NCBI RefSeq assembly: GCF_013031405.1
Contig: NZ_WPZY01000022.1
Span: 1-59,550, forward strand
Origin: Ruegeria sp. HKCCD8929
Lineage (GTDB): Bacteria; Pseudomonadota; Alphaproteobacteria; Rhodobacterales; Rhodobacteraceae
DNA: 59,550 nucleotides
Direction: 5' to 3'
This document shows positions 47,011 through 56,004 of the stretch, piece after piece. The notes beneath the pieces were generated by a model that saw only the letters and a list, made by a program, of their open reading frames with translations, was not told the origin of the DNA and made no database searches. Each line of letters starts with the position of its first letter. Positions within the stretch are counted from its first letter, which is position 1. Both the position numbers and the translations under genes were made by a program.

Positions 47011-47981
47011 TGGTTAAACCGTCGGTTCTAGTCACCCGCCGCTGGCCTGCAGCCGTCGAGGCACGGCTGGCCGAAAACTACAACACCGTGCTCAACCGGG
47101 GGGACAAACCTATGTCCCCCGCCGAGATCCGTGACGCGTTGCGGTCGTATGATGCGGTCCTGCCCACCGTGACCGACACCCTCAATTCCGAGGCGCTAGA
47201 TGTGCCTGCGGCAAAAACGAAAATTCTGGCCAATTACGGGGTCGGCTACAGCCATATCTGTGAATCCGCCGCGCGGAACCTCGGGATGACCGTCACCAAT
47301 ACGCCGGATGTCCTGTCCGAATGCACCGCCGATCTGGCGATGACCCTGCTGCTGATGGTGGCCCGCCGCACAGGCGAAGGCGAGCGCGAGTTGCGCGCGG
47401 GTGGGTGGACCGGCTGGCGGCCTACTCATCTGATCGGCACCAAGGTCAGCGGCAAGACGCTCGGGATCGTCGGCTTTGGCCGGATCGGTCAGGAGATGGC
47501 GCGCCGGGCCCATCATGGGTTCGGCATGAAAATCATCGTGCAAAACCGCAGCCGTGTTGTCCCCGAGGTTCTGGCAAAGTGTAACGCCATTCAGGTCGAC
47601 AGCATCGAAGAGCTGTTGCCGCAATGCGATTTCGTTTCGCTTCACTGCCCGGGCGGTGCCGCGAACCGGCATCTGATCAATGCACTCCGTCTGGACCTGA
47701 TGAAACCGGACGCGTTCCTGATCAACACCGCGCGCGGCGAGGTCATCGACGAGTTTGCCCTGACCCAGGCCCTGATGTTCGACATCATCGGCGGGGCGGC
47801 GCTCGATGTGTTTGATGGTGAGCCACGCATCAGTCAGACCCTGATGCAATGCGACAACCTGGTTATGCTGCCGCATCTGGGAAGCGCGACACGTGAAGCC
47901 CGCGAAGCGATGGGCTTCCGCGTGCTGGAAAACCTCGACGATTTCTTTGACGGAAAACCCCCAAGAGACAAGGTGATCTGA
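47007..47981 (+). CDS. hprA: NAD(P)H-dependent hydroxypyruvate reductase (D-glycerate dehydrogenase)
   Basis: 324 residues of the D-2-hydroxyacid dehydrogenase family. NAD-binding GIVGFGRIGQEMARRAH (GxGxxG), catalytic Arg in NTARGEVIDE, Glu in DGEPRI and His in LPHLGSATREAR. It reduces hydroxypyruvate from the Sga reaction to D-glycerate. Glyoxylate reductase activity is possible with this fold. Coupled by ATGA to mtkB and by a single-base overlap to ppc. Confidence 0.9.
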   Translation: MMVKPSVLVTRRWPAAVEARLAENYNTVLNRGDKPMSPAEIRDALRSYDAVLPTVTDTLNSEALDVPAAKTKILANYGVGYSHICESAARNLGMTVTNTPDVLSECTADLAMTLLLMVARRTGEGERELRAGGWTGWRPTHLIGTKVSGKTLGIVGFGRIGQEMARRAHHGFGMKIIVQNRSRVVPEVLAKCNAIQVDSIEELLPQCDFVSLHCPGGAANRHLINALRLDLMKPDAFLINTARGEVIDEFALTQALMFDIIGGAALDVFDGEPRISQTLMQCDNLVMLPHLGSATREAREAMGFRVLENLDDFFDGKPPRDKVI

Positions 47982-50620
47982 TGCTACCGGCGGACAGTGC
48001 CACTCTGCATTCCGAGGACCTGCAAAGCGACGGATATGCCGACGACCTCCGCCTCGACCTGCACTGTCTGTGGCTGACCATTCTCGATAAACGCGCACCC
48101 CATGTCGCCGAATGGGTGCGTGACGGTAAATCGTCTCCGGTCCCGCAAAATCAGGAGGCTGTCCCCTATCTTCAGGCGCTGACGATCTGGTTTCAGCTGT
48201 GCCGCATCATCGACGAGAACGATGCCATTCGCACCCGTCGCCAGCAGGAATCCAACGACGGCCCGGACGCGGTACCGGGCAGCTTTGCGCAGGTGATCAG
48301 AGAGGCGGACCTGGACAAGACCGAGTTTCAGGACCGCGCCTCGAAGCTCTCGGTCGGGCCAACCCTGACGGCGCATCCGACCGAAGCCAAGCGCGTGACG
48401 GTTCTGGAGATTCACCGGCGCATTTACCGGCACCTCGTCGCGTTGGAGAACCAGCGCTGGACGCCGTTTGAGCGAAGCCAGATCCTCGACGACATATCCT
48501 GCGAGATCGATCTATTGTGGCTGACCGGAGAGCTACGTATCGAGCGCCCCGGTGTTGCCGCCGAAATCGAGTGGGGCCTGCAATTCTTCAGAACCAGCCT
48601 GTTCGATGCCATCCCGCAGGTCTGCAAAAGCTATGAGCGCGCCCTGTCGCAGGCCTTTGACACGGATGAGACCGCGACGCCGTGCCTGAAGTTTCACAGC
48701 TGGATCGGCGGCGACCGGGACGGCAATCCGAATGTGACCGCCGATGTCACCGAGTTGGCCCTGCGGCGCGGGCGCGAGGTCTGCACAGCCTACTACATCG
48801 CCCGCCTGGAACGCGCGGCCTCAAAGCTCAGCGTCAGCGAGCTGATCCAGCCCATCTCACCGGTGCATGCCGAACGGCTGGACAGGATCATCGGTCAAGC
48901 GGGGCAAAACGCACGCAACCGGAATGAACCCTTCCGGCAGGCGATCAACGCCATCATCGATGCACTGACCCAAGGAACCTACGCCCACATCAAACAGTTC
49001 CTTTCGGATCTTCAGACCCTTGACGACGCCCTCTGCGCAATTGGCGCACGGGCACTGACCGAAAGGACCATTCGCCCGGTTCTTCAAACCGCGCAGGTCT
49101 GCGGGTTCCGGACCGTGACACTGGACGTCCGCCAAAACAGCTCGGTCACCACCCGCGCGCTGGCCGATATCTGGCGCACAACCAGCAAGTCCTCCCCTGC
49201 CCCCGACAGCAGCGCCTGGTCGGCCAGAGTGCGATCCGAGCTGTCGTCGAGCGGCCTCCCGGCGGTCGATCCCGCCAAATGCACCCCGGAAACCGCCGAG
49301 GTTCTGAACGTGCTGCGCCTGATGCACAAGGCGCTCAACGGCCCGGACCCACACGCGGTTGGCCCTTTCATCCTGTCCATGACCCGATCCGCGGACGATG
49401 TTCTGGGCGTCTACCTTCTGGCCCGCTATGCGGGTTTCGGGGCCGAGACGCTGGACCTGCGCGTGGTGCCCCTGTTCGAAACCATCGAAGACCTGCGCAA
49501 TGCGCCGAAAATTCTGAACCACGTCCTGAACATCTCACTCGCCCGCCGGTCCATGGCATCCCGCACGCGCGTGGTCGAGATCATGCTGGGCTATTCCGAC
49601 AGCAACAAGGACGGCGGCTTTGTCTGTTCGTCATGGGAGCTTGATCAGGCCCAACGGCGCATCCAGCGGATTCTGGCAAAACGCGACCTGACGCCCGCGT
49701 TCTTTCACGGGCGCGGCGGTTCCGTCAGCCGTGGCGGCGCACCGACCGAACGCGCAATCGCGGCGCAACCGGATGGCACGGTGTCCGGGCAGATGCGGGT
49801 CACCGAACAGGGCGAAGTGGTGTCCGCCCGCTATGCCAACCGGGGAACTGCCGCCGCGCGGCTCGAGCTGCTGGCCAGCAGCACCCTCAAGCACATGACA
49901 AACGACAGGACGGAACCGGTGCAGCCCAGCGAATTCCTGGAGGCGCTGGACGCCATCGCGGGCATTTCCTTTACGGTGTACCGCAACCTGCTCGAAACCG
50001 ACGGGTTCGTTGACTACTTTCAGCTCTCCAGCCCGGTCGAGGAACTGGCGCAACTGAAAATGGGCTCGCGCCCGACCCGACGTTTCGGAGCCTCCACGCT
50101 GGACGACCTGAGGGCCATCCCGTGGGTCTTTGCGTGGTCGCAGAACCGGCACCAGATCACCGGCTGGTTCGCGTTCGGATCCGCCATCCAAAGCTACCGG
50201 CGCGTGCTTGGCACCCGCGACAAGATCCTGCGCAACATGTTTGAGAGATCGGCCCTGTTCCGGCTGATCGTCGACGAGGTCGAAAAGTCGCTGTTCCAGG
50301 TCGACATGGACCTCGCCGCCCACTACGCGGCCCTGGTTGAGCCCGCAGAAACCAGGGACCGCATATTCGGAACAATCCAGGCCGAGTATGAACGAAGCTG
50401 CGACGCCATCCGCTTTCTGACCGGCGACACAATGATCGCGAAGCGCTTTCCGAAGTTCCGGAAACGGTTCGAGCGCACGCGCGCAGACCTGCACCTCATC
50501 AACCAGTTTCAGGTCGGGATGCTGAAAAAGGCTCGATCCGGCCGCTCAGAGGACAAGCATTTTGTGCCTTTGCTGCTTTCGATGAACTCTATTTCGGCAG
50601 GTCTGGGCTGGACCGGTTGA
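47981..50620 (+). CDS. ppc: phosphoenolpyruvate carboxylase
   Basis: 879 residues, normal length. Catalytic H132 in LTAHPTEAKR, GGDRDGNPNVT (phosphate-binding), LGYSDSNKDGG, and the glycine-rich FFHGRGGSVSRGG with the essential His; the chain ends SMNSISAGLGWTG, close to the usual NTG terminus. It carboxylates PEP with bicarbonate to oxaloacetate, the CO2-fixing step of the serine cycle. Last gene of the operon; no clear terminator before the convergent gene at 50653. Confidence 0.95.
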   Translation: MLPADSATLHSEDLQSDGYADDLRLDLHCLWLTILDKRAPHVAEWVRDGKSSPVPQNQEAVPYLQALTIWFQLCRIIDENDAIRTRRQQESNDGPDAVPGSFAQVIREADLDKTEFQDRASKLSVGPTLTAHPTEAKRVTVLEIHRRIYRHLVALENQRWTPFERSQILDDISCEIDLLWLTGELRIERPGVAAEIEWGLQFFRTSLFDAIPQVCKSYERALSQAFDTDETATPCLKFHSWIGGDRDGNPNVTADVTELALRRGREVCTAYYIARLERAASKLSVSELIQPISPVHAERLDRIIGQAGQNARNRNEPFRQAINAIIDALTQGTYAHIKQFLSDLQTLDDALCAIGARALTERTIRPVLQTAQVCGFRTVTLDVRQNSSVTTRALADIWRTTSKSSPAPDSSAWSARVRSELSSSGLPAVDPAKCTPETAEVLNVLRLMHKALNGPDPHAVGPFILSMTRSADDVLGVYLLARYAGFGAETLDLRVVPLFETIEDLRNAPKILNHVLNISLARRSMASRTRVVEIMLGYSDSNKDGGFVCSSWELDQAQRRIQRILAKRDLTPAFFHGRGGSVSRGGAPTERAIAAQPDGTVSGQMRVTEQGEVVSARYANRGTAAARLELLASSTLKHMTNDRTEPVQPSEFLEALDAIAGISFTVYRNLLETDGFVDYFQLSSPVEELAQLKMGSRPTRRFGASTLDDLRAIPWVFAWSQNRHQITGWFAFGSAIQSYRRVLGTRDKILRNMFERSALFRLIVDEVEKSLFQVDMDLAAHYAALVEPAETRDRIFGTIQAEYERSCDAIRFLTGDTMIAKRFPKFRKRFERTRADLHLINQFQVGMLKKARSGRSEDKHFVPLLLSMNSISAGLGWTG

Positions 50621-50652
50621 AGGAGCCAGGCGGCGCTTAGAGTATCACCCGG

Positions 50653-51741
50653 TCAGGCCGTCGCACTCCAGAACCTGTATCTGTCCTGCCCCGTCAATTC
50701 GTTCACAAGGCCGCGCTCGACAAAGAGGTTGAGATTGCGCCGCGCAGCAGCGACCGAGCATCCGGTCTCGGATGTCACCAGTTCGGCGGACAGGATCGGA
50801 TAGCGCAAGAGCGCCCCGATCAGCGCCGGCGGCGTGCGGCCCGAAAGATCCCTGACCGCTTCCTGTGCCCGGTCCTGCCAGGTCGCCAGCCGGTCAAGCT
50901 CCATCAGCGCCCGCTGTGCCCCAGCCTCGACCGTGGAATAGAAGTTGCGCAACCGCGTCCCTGCGCCCCCTGCCCCGGCCTCAACCGCATGACGGTCCAG
51001 CCGCCCCTCCCCCATCGGCAGGAAGCCACAGCCTGAACCGCCACCCAAAAGCATCGCCGCCACCGTGGGCTCCAGCAGTTCGTCCCACGGGGTGAGCGCC
51101 CGAGTACGCCACGCGGCAAAGCCATAGGCCGCGCGGGTCAGAACGTGACAATTGGTCAACCCCTGCACCACATGCGCCCACTCGTCGCTCAGCGCGTCCA
51201 GTTCCGGACCGACCGGACGTTCGTCGCCAGGGATATCATGGGGGTCCGTCACCGACGTGCGCCCAAGAAAGGCGCGCAACCCCTCCAGCGGCCCGCCACC
51301 GGGAGTGCACAGCCGTCGCACCGCCCATGCTGCCCGGGCAAGATCGCGCGCCCGATCGTCAGTGAGAATCCGCAGCGCCCGATAGAGCGCGATCTGTTCG
51401 GCGCCCAGCCAGACCCCCTCCCCCCGCAGAATCGCCGCCACCGATGTGAGGGCCAGACGTTCCGTGACGGCCGCAGGAAAGGATTGCACGCGCGCACCGA
51501 GCCGGGCCACAGCTTCGGCAGCGGGGAGCAGCGCCTGGTACTCTTCCGCCTCTGCCGCTTGCCAGATTTCGGGATTCAGGCTATCCTCACGCGCAGCCGT
51601 AGGCCACGGCATCGCCGAAACAGACTCCTCCTCGTCACGCGGTGCCAGAAACCACAAATCCTCCTCAGGGGTGGGATTTGGGTCATAGAGCGAAGATAGA
51701 CCGAGGCTATTTTCGTCTTCTTTTTCCGGAGTGTTCGCCAT
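50653..51741 (-). CDS. plasmid-associated protein with C-terminal winged helix (DUF1612/HTH_13-like)
   Basis: 362 residues. Mostly helical N-terminal region rich in Ala/Leu (ARVQSFPAAVTERLALTSVAAILRG, then a segment ARAAWAVRRLC) of no recognised function; a Gly-rich LLGGGSGCGFLPM; and a C-terminal winged helix (about 310-362, IGALLRYPILSAELVTSETGCSVAAARRNLNLFVERGLVNELTGQDRYRFW) resembling the C-terminus of DUF1612-family plasmid proteins of rhizobia and roseobacters. Function unknown. An inverted repeat lies 4 bases ahead of its start codon, so it may regulate itself. Convergent with ppc, divergent from the recombinase gene. Confidence 0.6.
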   Translation of the reverse strand: MANTPEKEDENSLGLSSLYDPNPTPEEDLWFLAPRDEEESVSAMPWPTAAREDSLNPEIWQAAEAEEYQALLPAAEAVARLGARVQSFPAAVTERLALTSVAAILRGEGVWLGAEQIALYRALRILTDDRARDLARAAWAVRRLCTPGGGPLEGLRAFLGRTSVTDPHDIPGDERPVGPELDALSDEWAHVVQGLTNCHVLTRAAYGFAAWRTRALTPWDELLEPTVAAMLLGGGSGCGFLPMGEGRLDRHAVEAGAGGAGTRLRNFYSTVEAGAQRALMELDRLATWQDRAQEAVRDLSGRTPPALIGALLRYPILSAELVTSETGCSVAAARRNLNLFVERGLVNELTGQDRYRFWSATA

Positions 51742-51745
51742 CTTA

Positions 51746-51771
51746 CGCGCAGAATAAGGCTTTTTTGCGCG
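51746..51771. promoter_or_regulatory. inverted repeat CGCGCA-N14-TGCGCG upstream of the winged-helix gene
   Basis: Six-base arms at 51746-51751 and 51766-51771. The right arm is part of TTTTGCGCGC, a string that recurs in the larger dyad at 59429-59460. Possible autoregulatory operator. Confidence 0.45.
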
Positions 51772-51802
51772 CCACTAAAGGGTTTTGATTTTCAGCAATT
51801 GT

Positions 51803-51825
51803 ACATGATAAATTTTTTATCATGT
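51803..51825. other. 23-bp perfect palindrome, candidate recombination site or operator
   Basis: Arms ACATGATAAA (51803-51812) and TTTATCATGT (51816-51825) around TTT. AT-rich arms of this size next to a tyrosine recombinase gene (start at 51853) look like a dif/res-type core site, with recombinase monomers on each arm. An operator for the same gene is the alternative. Confidence 0.55.
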
Positions 51826-51852
51826 TTATTGTGAACACTAGCTCAAGTCGTC

Positions 51853-52911
51853 ATGTCTGATGGAATGAAAATCTCGTCTGAACCTCAAATTGCGTTTTCT
51901 CGCCTGTCTGCCGAAGGCCTGCGTGCGATCAACAAACTGCTTGCGGGTGTCTCATCTGACCACACCCGGCGCGCCTATACCCGGGACCTGATGTATCTCA
52001 CAGCCTGGAAGCGTCTCAGGTTTGACGCCGATCTTGCCTGGCCGGAATCCCAAGACGTGGTTCTTGCCTTCGTGCAGGACCATACCATCGATTTGGTTGG
52101 CCGACCGAAAACCGACCGTGCGGTGGCGACTGCCACCACCTTGATCGAACACGGCCTGCGCCGCAGCCTCGCCCGCCCGGCGCCAACAACGTTGAACCGG
52201 TGTCTGGCTGCATGGCGGACGTTTCACCGCCTGCGCAATCTCGAAGATCCGTTCGGCACACCCTCGGTTCGGCAGGCCCGAGCCGAGGCGCGGCGCCTGG
52301 TCACCCGTCATGCGAACTCGAAATCAGCACACCCGATTACTCGCGATGTGCTTGAGATACTCCTGTCCACCTGCACCGATTCACGCCGTGGCTCCCGTGA
52401 TCGGGCAATCCTGATGCTGGGCTGGGCCTCGGGCGGCCGCCGCCGGTCCGAGATCGTGAGCCTGAGACGCGAGGATGTGGACCTGAAGGATTTTGAGCAA
52501 AACGACCTGATCTGGCTTTCTCCTCCAGACACACGAATTGGGGACGCCTCACCGCAGCTAGTTCTGAAAGGGCGCGCAGCCCGCGCGCTGGTTCAATGGA
52601 TCGAGATCGGAGAAATTGAAGATGGCCCTCTCTTCCGTCCCATCTCCAAGGCAGACCGTGTTTTGCCGCGTCAACTCAGCCCGGATGCGATCTATCAAAT
52701 CGTGAAACGCCGGCTGAAACTGGCAGGGCTGCCCGGGGATTATGCGACGCCGCACGGGCTGCGTTCCGGCTTTCTGACCCAGGCCGCGCTGGACGGCACC
52801 CCTATTCAGGCCGCCATACAACTGTCCCGGCATCAAACGCTGGCCCAAGCGCAACGCTACTACGCCGATGTGGAGATGGCCGACAACCCGGCGACCGACC
52901 TGTTGGAATGA
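51853..52911 (+). CDS. tyrosine recombinase (phage-integrase family, plasmid resolvase type)
   Basis: 352 residues. N-terminal SAM-like core-binding domain (about 20-130, HTRRAYTRDLMYLTAWKRL) and catalytic domain from about 155: Arg in GGRRRSEI (R197), H301-x2-R304 in TPHGLRSGF, H327 in SRHQTLAQA and the nucleophile Y336 (or Y337). All catalytic residues are present, so it should be active. Its place next to parAB and rep suggests multimer resolution of the plasmid rather than phage integration. A 23-bp palindrome sits 28 bases upstream. Convergent with parB across 63 bases that contain a weak nested GC hairpin (52916-52941). Confidence 0.88.
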   Translation: MSDGMKISSEPQIAFSRLSAEGLRAINKLLAGVSSDHTRRAYTRDLMYLTAWKRLRFDADLAWPESQDVVLAFVQDHTIDLVGRPKTDRAVATATTLIEHGLRRSLARPAPTTLNRCLAAWRTFHRLRNLEDPFGTPSVRQARAEARRLVTRHANSKSAHPITRDVLEILLSTCTDSRRGSRDRAILMLGWASGGRRRSEIVSLRREDVDLKDFEQNDLIWLSPPDTRIGDASPQLVLKGRAARALVQWIEIGEIEDGPLFRPISKADRVLPRQLSPDAIYQIVKRRLKLAGLPGDYATPHGLRSGFLTQAALDGTPIQAAIQLSRHQTLAQAQRYYADVEMADNPATDLLE

Positions 52912-52974
52912 GAAAGCCCCCGGGGATTTCTCCCCAAGGGCATTCCATGCGCTCCACGCGACCCGAAAGGTGGA

Positions 52975-54042
52975 TTACCCAATCTGACCAGCCAGATGCT
53001 CCATCAGTCGCTCAACGGTTTCGACTTCCAGTTGGCGCCCTTCCAGATGCAGGCGCACGCCATCAGGACTCACCTCCGCCCGCAACTGCCCGCCGTTTGG
53101 CAGAGTTCTCGGTGGAATGCGAGTGACCTGCTGCGGTCTGCCGCCACGGCTTGCCTCCTTGGGTTTCGCGGCGAAACCCTGCAAGGCCTGCTCCAGCAAC
53201 AGCCATTCCGATTTGGCGTCCGCGACGTCCGCCCCATCCAGCGCCTCACGCAGACGGGCTTGCGCCCCATCCCGCACAGCCGCTGCCAAACGCAGCCCGG
53301 CTTTCTCGGTCAGCGCCACCGGGAAGTTCAGCAGGTCCCCTAGCGCCTCGTGCACAGCGGCAAAGCTGCGCACCTTGGAACGTTTGGCCTTGGAGGCCGC
53401 AGCGAACAGCCCGTCAACAGCCGCTTCGACCGATGGGAAAACCCCCTGCCCGGCGGCCAGAACCGCGATCCGTCCACGCTCGTAATGGCTGAGATTGGAC
53501 CGCAGCTCATTCTCCTCCACCATCGAGACGTAAGCGCCCTGCCCTTCGCTCGCGTCCCGGACAAAGGCCGGGATACTGGCAAAGCGCGCATCGGTCTCAG
53601 CCAGGGTCCGAAAGGCCTGCAACCGCCGGAAGCCCGATATCAGGCCATAGCCGTCTACGGTTTGCGCCACCTCGATCGGGCTGCGCAGGCCGTTTGCGCG
53701 GAGCGACTCGAGCAACTCCTCCATCGCCTCCTGATCCTCGACCATCCGGTCACGGCGGATGTAATCGGCATCAATCTCATCCAGCGGGATTTCCTGGACC
53801 ACCAGCCCGGCTTCGCTGGCCTCGCGCCAGCGCTCGGCGTCGCCCTGATCCTGCGCCAGGGCAACGCGATCCGTGACCGCGGCCATGCCCGAAAGCTGCG
53901 CCGCCTCGCCCGCGACCTGCGCAATGGGCGGCACCAGCGGGTTGGTGTCGAAGGGATTGTTGTTGGGTTTCGCGGCGAAACCTGCCTCCAGCTCTTCCAG
54001 TTCTGCCGCATCCGGGGCGGCCAGTCTTCTGCGTTTAGCCAT
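52975..54042 (-). CDS. parB: plasmid partition protein ParB
   Basis: 355 residues. ParB nuclease-like domain at about 85-180 (IPLDEIDADYIRRDRMVEDQEAMEELLESLRANGLRSPIEV, GLISGFRRLQAF, VEENELRSNLSHYERG), then a helix-turn-helix/dimerisation region. ParB binds parS, spreads on DNA and is moved by ParA. Two 15-bp parS-like palindromes lie inside the gene, each encoding part of a GFAAKP hexapeptide (near residues 25 and 290). The start at 54042 follows GGGAGGAG and overlaps the parA stop by 8 bases. Confidence 0.9.
   Translation of the reverse strand: MAKRRRLAAPDAAELEELEAGFAAKPNNNPFDTNPLVPPIAQVAGEAAQLSGMAAVTDRVALAQDQGDAERWREASEAGLVVQEIPLDEIDADYIRRDRMVEDQEAMEELLESLRANGLRSPIEVAQTVDGYGLISGFRRLQAFRTLAETDARFASIPAFVRDASEGQGAYVSMVEENELRSNLSHYERGRIAVLAAGQGVFPSVEAAVDGLFAAASKAKRSKVRSFAAVHEALGDLLNFPVALTEKAGLRLAAAVRDGAQARLREALDGADVADAKSEWLLLEQALQGFAAKPKEASRGGRPQQVTRIPPRTLPNGGQLRAEVSPDGVRLHLEGRQLEVETVERLMEHLAGQIG
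53161..53179. other. parS-like centromere site inside parB (3' part)
   Basis: GGGTTTCGC-G-GCGAAACCC, a perfect 19-bp palindrome whose 15-bp core GTTTCGCGGCGAAAC recurs at 53967 and 55539. It resembles the chromosomal alphaproteobacterial parS half-site GTTTC...GAAAC. Confidence 0.78.
53966..53982. other. parS-like centromere site inside parB (5' part)
   Basis: GGTTTCGC-G-GCGAAACC, 17-bp perfect palindrome with the same 15-bp core, near the start of the parB coding sequence. Confidence 0.78.
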
Positions 54043-55420
54043 TCTGCTCTCCTCCCAATTGGGCATCGCGCCACCAGCTTCCGATCAAAAGCTGTTTGAA
54101 TTCGGCGTAGGTCCGGTCGAATGTCTCGCGCCCGCGCACGTATGTGTCGCGGTTGAACTCGCGGTAATCGGCCTCGTAGATGCCGTTGACCTGTTCGCCA
54201 GCCTGCCCGACCAAGGCCGTGTAGTCCTGACGATAGGCATTCATGAAATCTCCGAAATAGGCCTGGATCACGTTGGCCATGTCGGTTTGCTGGGACGCAT
54301 CGAAGCGGGTGACGATGGCCCGTACTACATCCCATTCGAACTTAATTTCCGGCAAACCCGCCGCCCGTTGCGCCGCGTTCTCGCCATCCTCGATCGATGC
54401 GAAGGTGGTGTAGAGCATGTCGAAGAACCGGCCCGTCGAGTCGAATTCCAGAAACGACGCGCCCAGAGGCACCAGCAGGATATCCGCCGCCGCCAGCGCA
54501 TTGATGGTCAGGTAACCGAGGGCAGGGGGAGTATCGAGGAAGACCACGTCATACTCGTCCAGAACCCCCTCATCGTGAAGGAAGTTTGTCAGACCGTCCC
54601 ACAGGGGCCAGCTGCGCAGCCCCATGCGCCAGACCGGGATCTGGAACTCGGCCCAATAGAGGTTCAGCTGCGCGCCGATCAGGTCGATATTGGGCCAATG
54701 GGTTTTCTGGATCACGTCCCGCGACGAAACCTTCAGCGATTCCTGTAGCGTTTCGTCCAGCGCGATCTCGGCCTGTCCGCTCGCGGCCCGCACCTGGTTT
54801 TCCGCCTGCACCGCCTTGGCGTAATCCTTGGCGATCAGGGGGAACACGGTCTGCCATTCATCCGCCACCTGACCGCCGAGGATCGAGGTCATCGAGCCCT
54901 GGCTGTCGAGGTCGATCACCAGCACCTTGTAGCCATCGAGCGCCGCCGACATCGCCAGATGCGCCGCGGTCGAGGTCTTACCCACGCCGCCCTTGAAATT
55001 GGCCACCGAGACGACCTTGGCCGGCAGCCCCTTGGGACGGTAAGGTAGGTATTCTTTGGTGCTGACCCCCTCGCTGGCAAAATGCTGGCGCAGGGCAAGC
55101 ACCTCTTCCAGCGTGAACCATTTCGACCCGCCTTCACCCTCGCCCTGCGGAAGGTCCGGATTGGCCTTCAGCACCCGGCGCAGATGCGCGGGGGCCACCG
55201 GGATCAGATATTTGGTGATCTCCCAAATCGAGAATTTCCGCAGCCGCTTTGCGCCGTCCGGCGCGTATCCCCGGCGGGCCAAATCCTCGCGCCCTTTGGC
55301 GCAGAAAGCTGCCGCTTTGGCGAATCGGGTTGTGCCGATAGGATCAGGTAACTTCGCCGCCGAAGCCTCGGGATCGAGATTCAGATACGGGGGTAGGGGA
55401 GGGGGGGGAGTTTTGTTCAC
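54035..55420 (-). CDS. parA: plasmid partition ATPase ParA
   Basis: 461 residues. An N-terminal DNA-binding extension of about 125 residues (with RRGYAPDGAKRLRKFSIWEITKYL, a MerR/HTH-like segment) marks the type Ia ParA class that also autoregulates. The deviant Walker A motif is K143-GGVGKT-S150, Walker A' VIDLDSQGS, and Walker B VVFLDTPPALG. The start is GTG at 55418-55420 with GAGG upstream. A parS-like site (55539) and the origin lie just ahead, divergent to rep. Confidence 0.92.
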   Translation of the reverse strand: MNKTPPPPLPPYLNLDPEASAAKLPDPIGTTRFAKAAAFCAKGREDLARRGYAPDGAKRLRKFSIWEITKYLIPVAPAHLRRVLKANPDLPQGEGEGGSKWFTLEEVLALRQHFASEGVSTKEYLPYRPKGLPAKVVSVANFKGGVGKTSTAAHLAMSAALDGYKVLVIDLDSQGSMTSILGGQVADEWQTVFPLIAKDYAKAVQAENQVRAASGQAEIALDETLQESLKVSSRDVIQKTHWPNIDLIGAQLNLYWAEFQIPVWRMGLRSWPLWDGLTNFLHDEGVLDEYDVVFLDTPPALGYLTINALAAADILLVPLGASFLEFDSTGRFFDMLYTTFASIEDGENAAQRAAGLPEIKFEWDVVRAIVTRFDASQQTDMANVIQAYFGDFMNAYRQDYTALVGQAGEQVNGIYEADYREFNRDTYVRGRETFDRTYAEFKQLLIGSWWRDAQLGGEQNG

Positions 55421-55538
55421 TGTCGATGCCTCAGAGTATGTTCGCCTTTCTGGCGTATATTGCCGAGATTAGCGAACATTCTAAGACGAGGCTAGCATCA
55501 CCTGCCGATTTTTCCACGATGAAGGATACAGAGCCCGG

Positions 55539-55553
55539 GTTTCGCGGCGAAAC
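55539..55553. other. parS-like site upstream of parA
   Basis: GTTTCGCGGCGAAAC, identical to the cores inside parB. It is 119 bases upstream of the parA start, where ParB binding could also tune par expression. Confidence 0.75.
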
Positions 55554-55673
55554 TACTCTAAAATCAAGAAAAGCACCCCAACAAAGGGTTTGGATTCTTT
55601 AGAGTATTTAGAATCTTTGGGGGTAGTATTTCTTTTATAAACAATGGTATACGGGCAGTTCGGCACCTGAATG

Positions 55674-55761
55674 CGGGATCAAAGGGACCCGGATTCGGGA
55701 TTAAAGGTACCCGATTCCGGGATCGTTGGAACCCGTTCTCAGGAACAAGGGGCCCGATTCG
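55674..55761 (+). repeat. four tandem 22-bp iterons
   Basis: Units begin at 55674, 55696, 55718 and 55740, each of form CGGGATNAAAGGNACCCGATTC with 3-8 changes; the fourth is most diverged (starts CAGGAACAAG). Exact 22-base spacing places them on the same helix face, as in Rep-binding iterons. Confidence 0.8.
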
Positions 55762-56004
55762 CAGGATGGTCAAAAGCTGTTTGATTAGGCTCTAAAACGA
55801 CCGATTTCTCGCTGCAATCCGCCGTCCGAGACTCCGTTCCAGCGCCGAAATCCGGGCGATGACGCCCTTCGGGTACCGTTTCGCAAGTTTAGGTACCTGT
55901 CTACGGGATCGCTCTCGTCCCGTATATGGGTACCCAAAAGTATTTGCCCTTGAGGTACCTTATATGGCAAAAATACCTGCAAAACGAGCAGGCAAAAAAA
56001 CAAC

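Larger units (their letters stand above)
55421..56004. other. origin of replication region (584 bases between parA and rep)
   Basis: From left to right: parA promoter region; a parS-like site (55539-55553); an AT-rich stretch (55556-55650) suitable for strand opening; a tandem array of 22-bp iterons (55674-55761); a dyad ACGGGA-N9-TCCCGT (55903-55923); and GGTACC hexamers at 55706, 55872, 55892, 55929 and 55954, the last four within 90 bases of one another just ahead of rep. This layout is typical of iteron plasmids replicated by Rep_3 proteins. Confidence 0.75.

Noticed and set aside
52916..52941. Terminator between the tyrosine recombinase and parB
   Set aside because: GGGGA-TTTC-TCCCC with a short outer GCCC/GGGC is weak and has no T run on either strand, so it is only mentioned in the gene entry.
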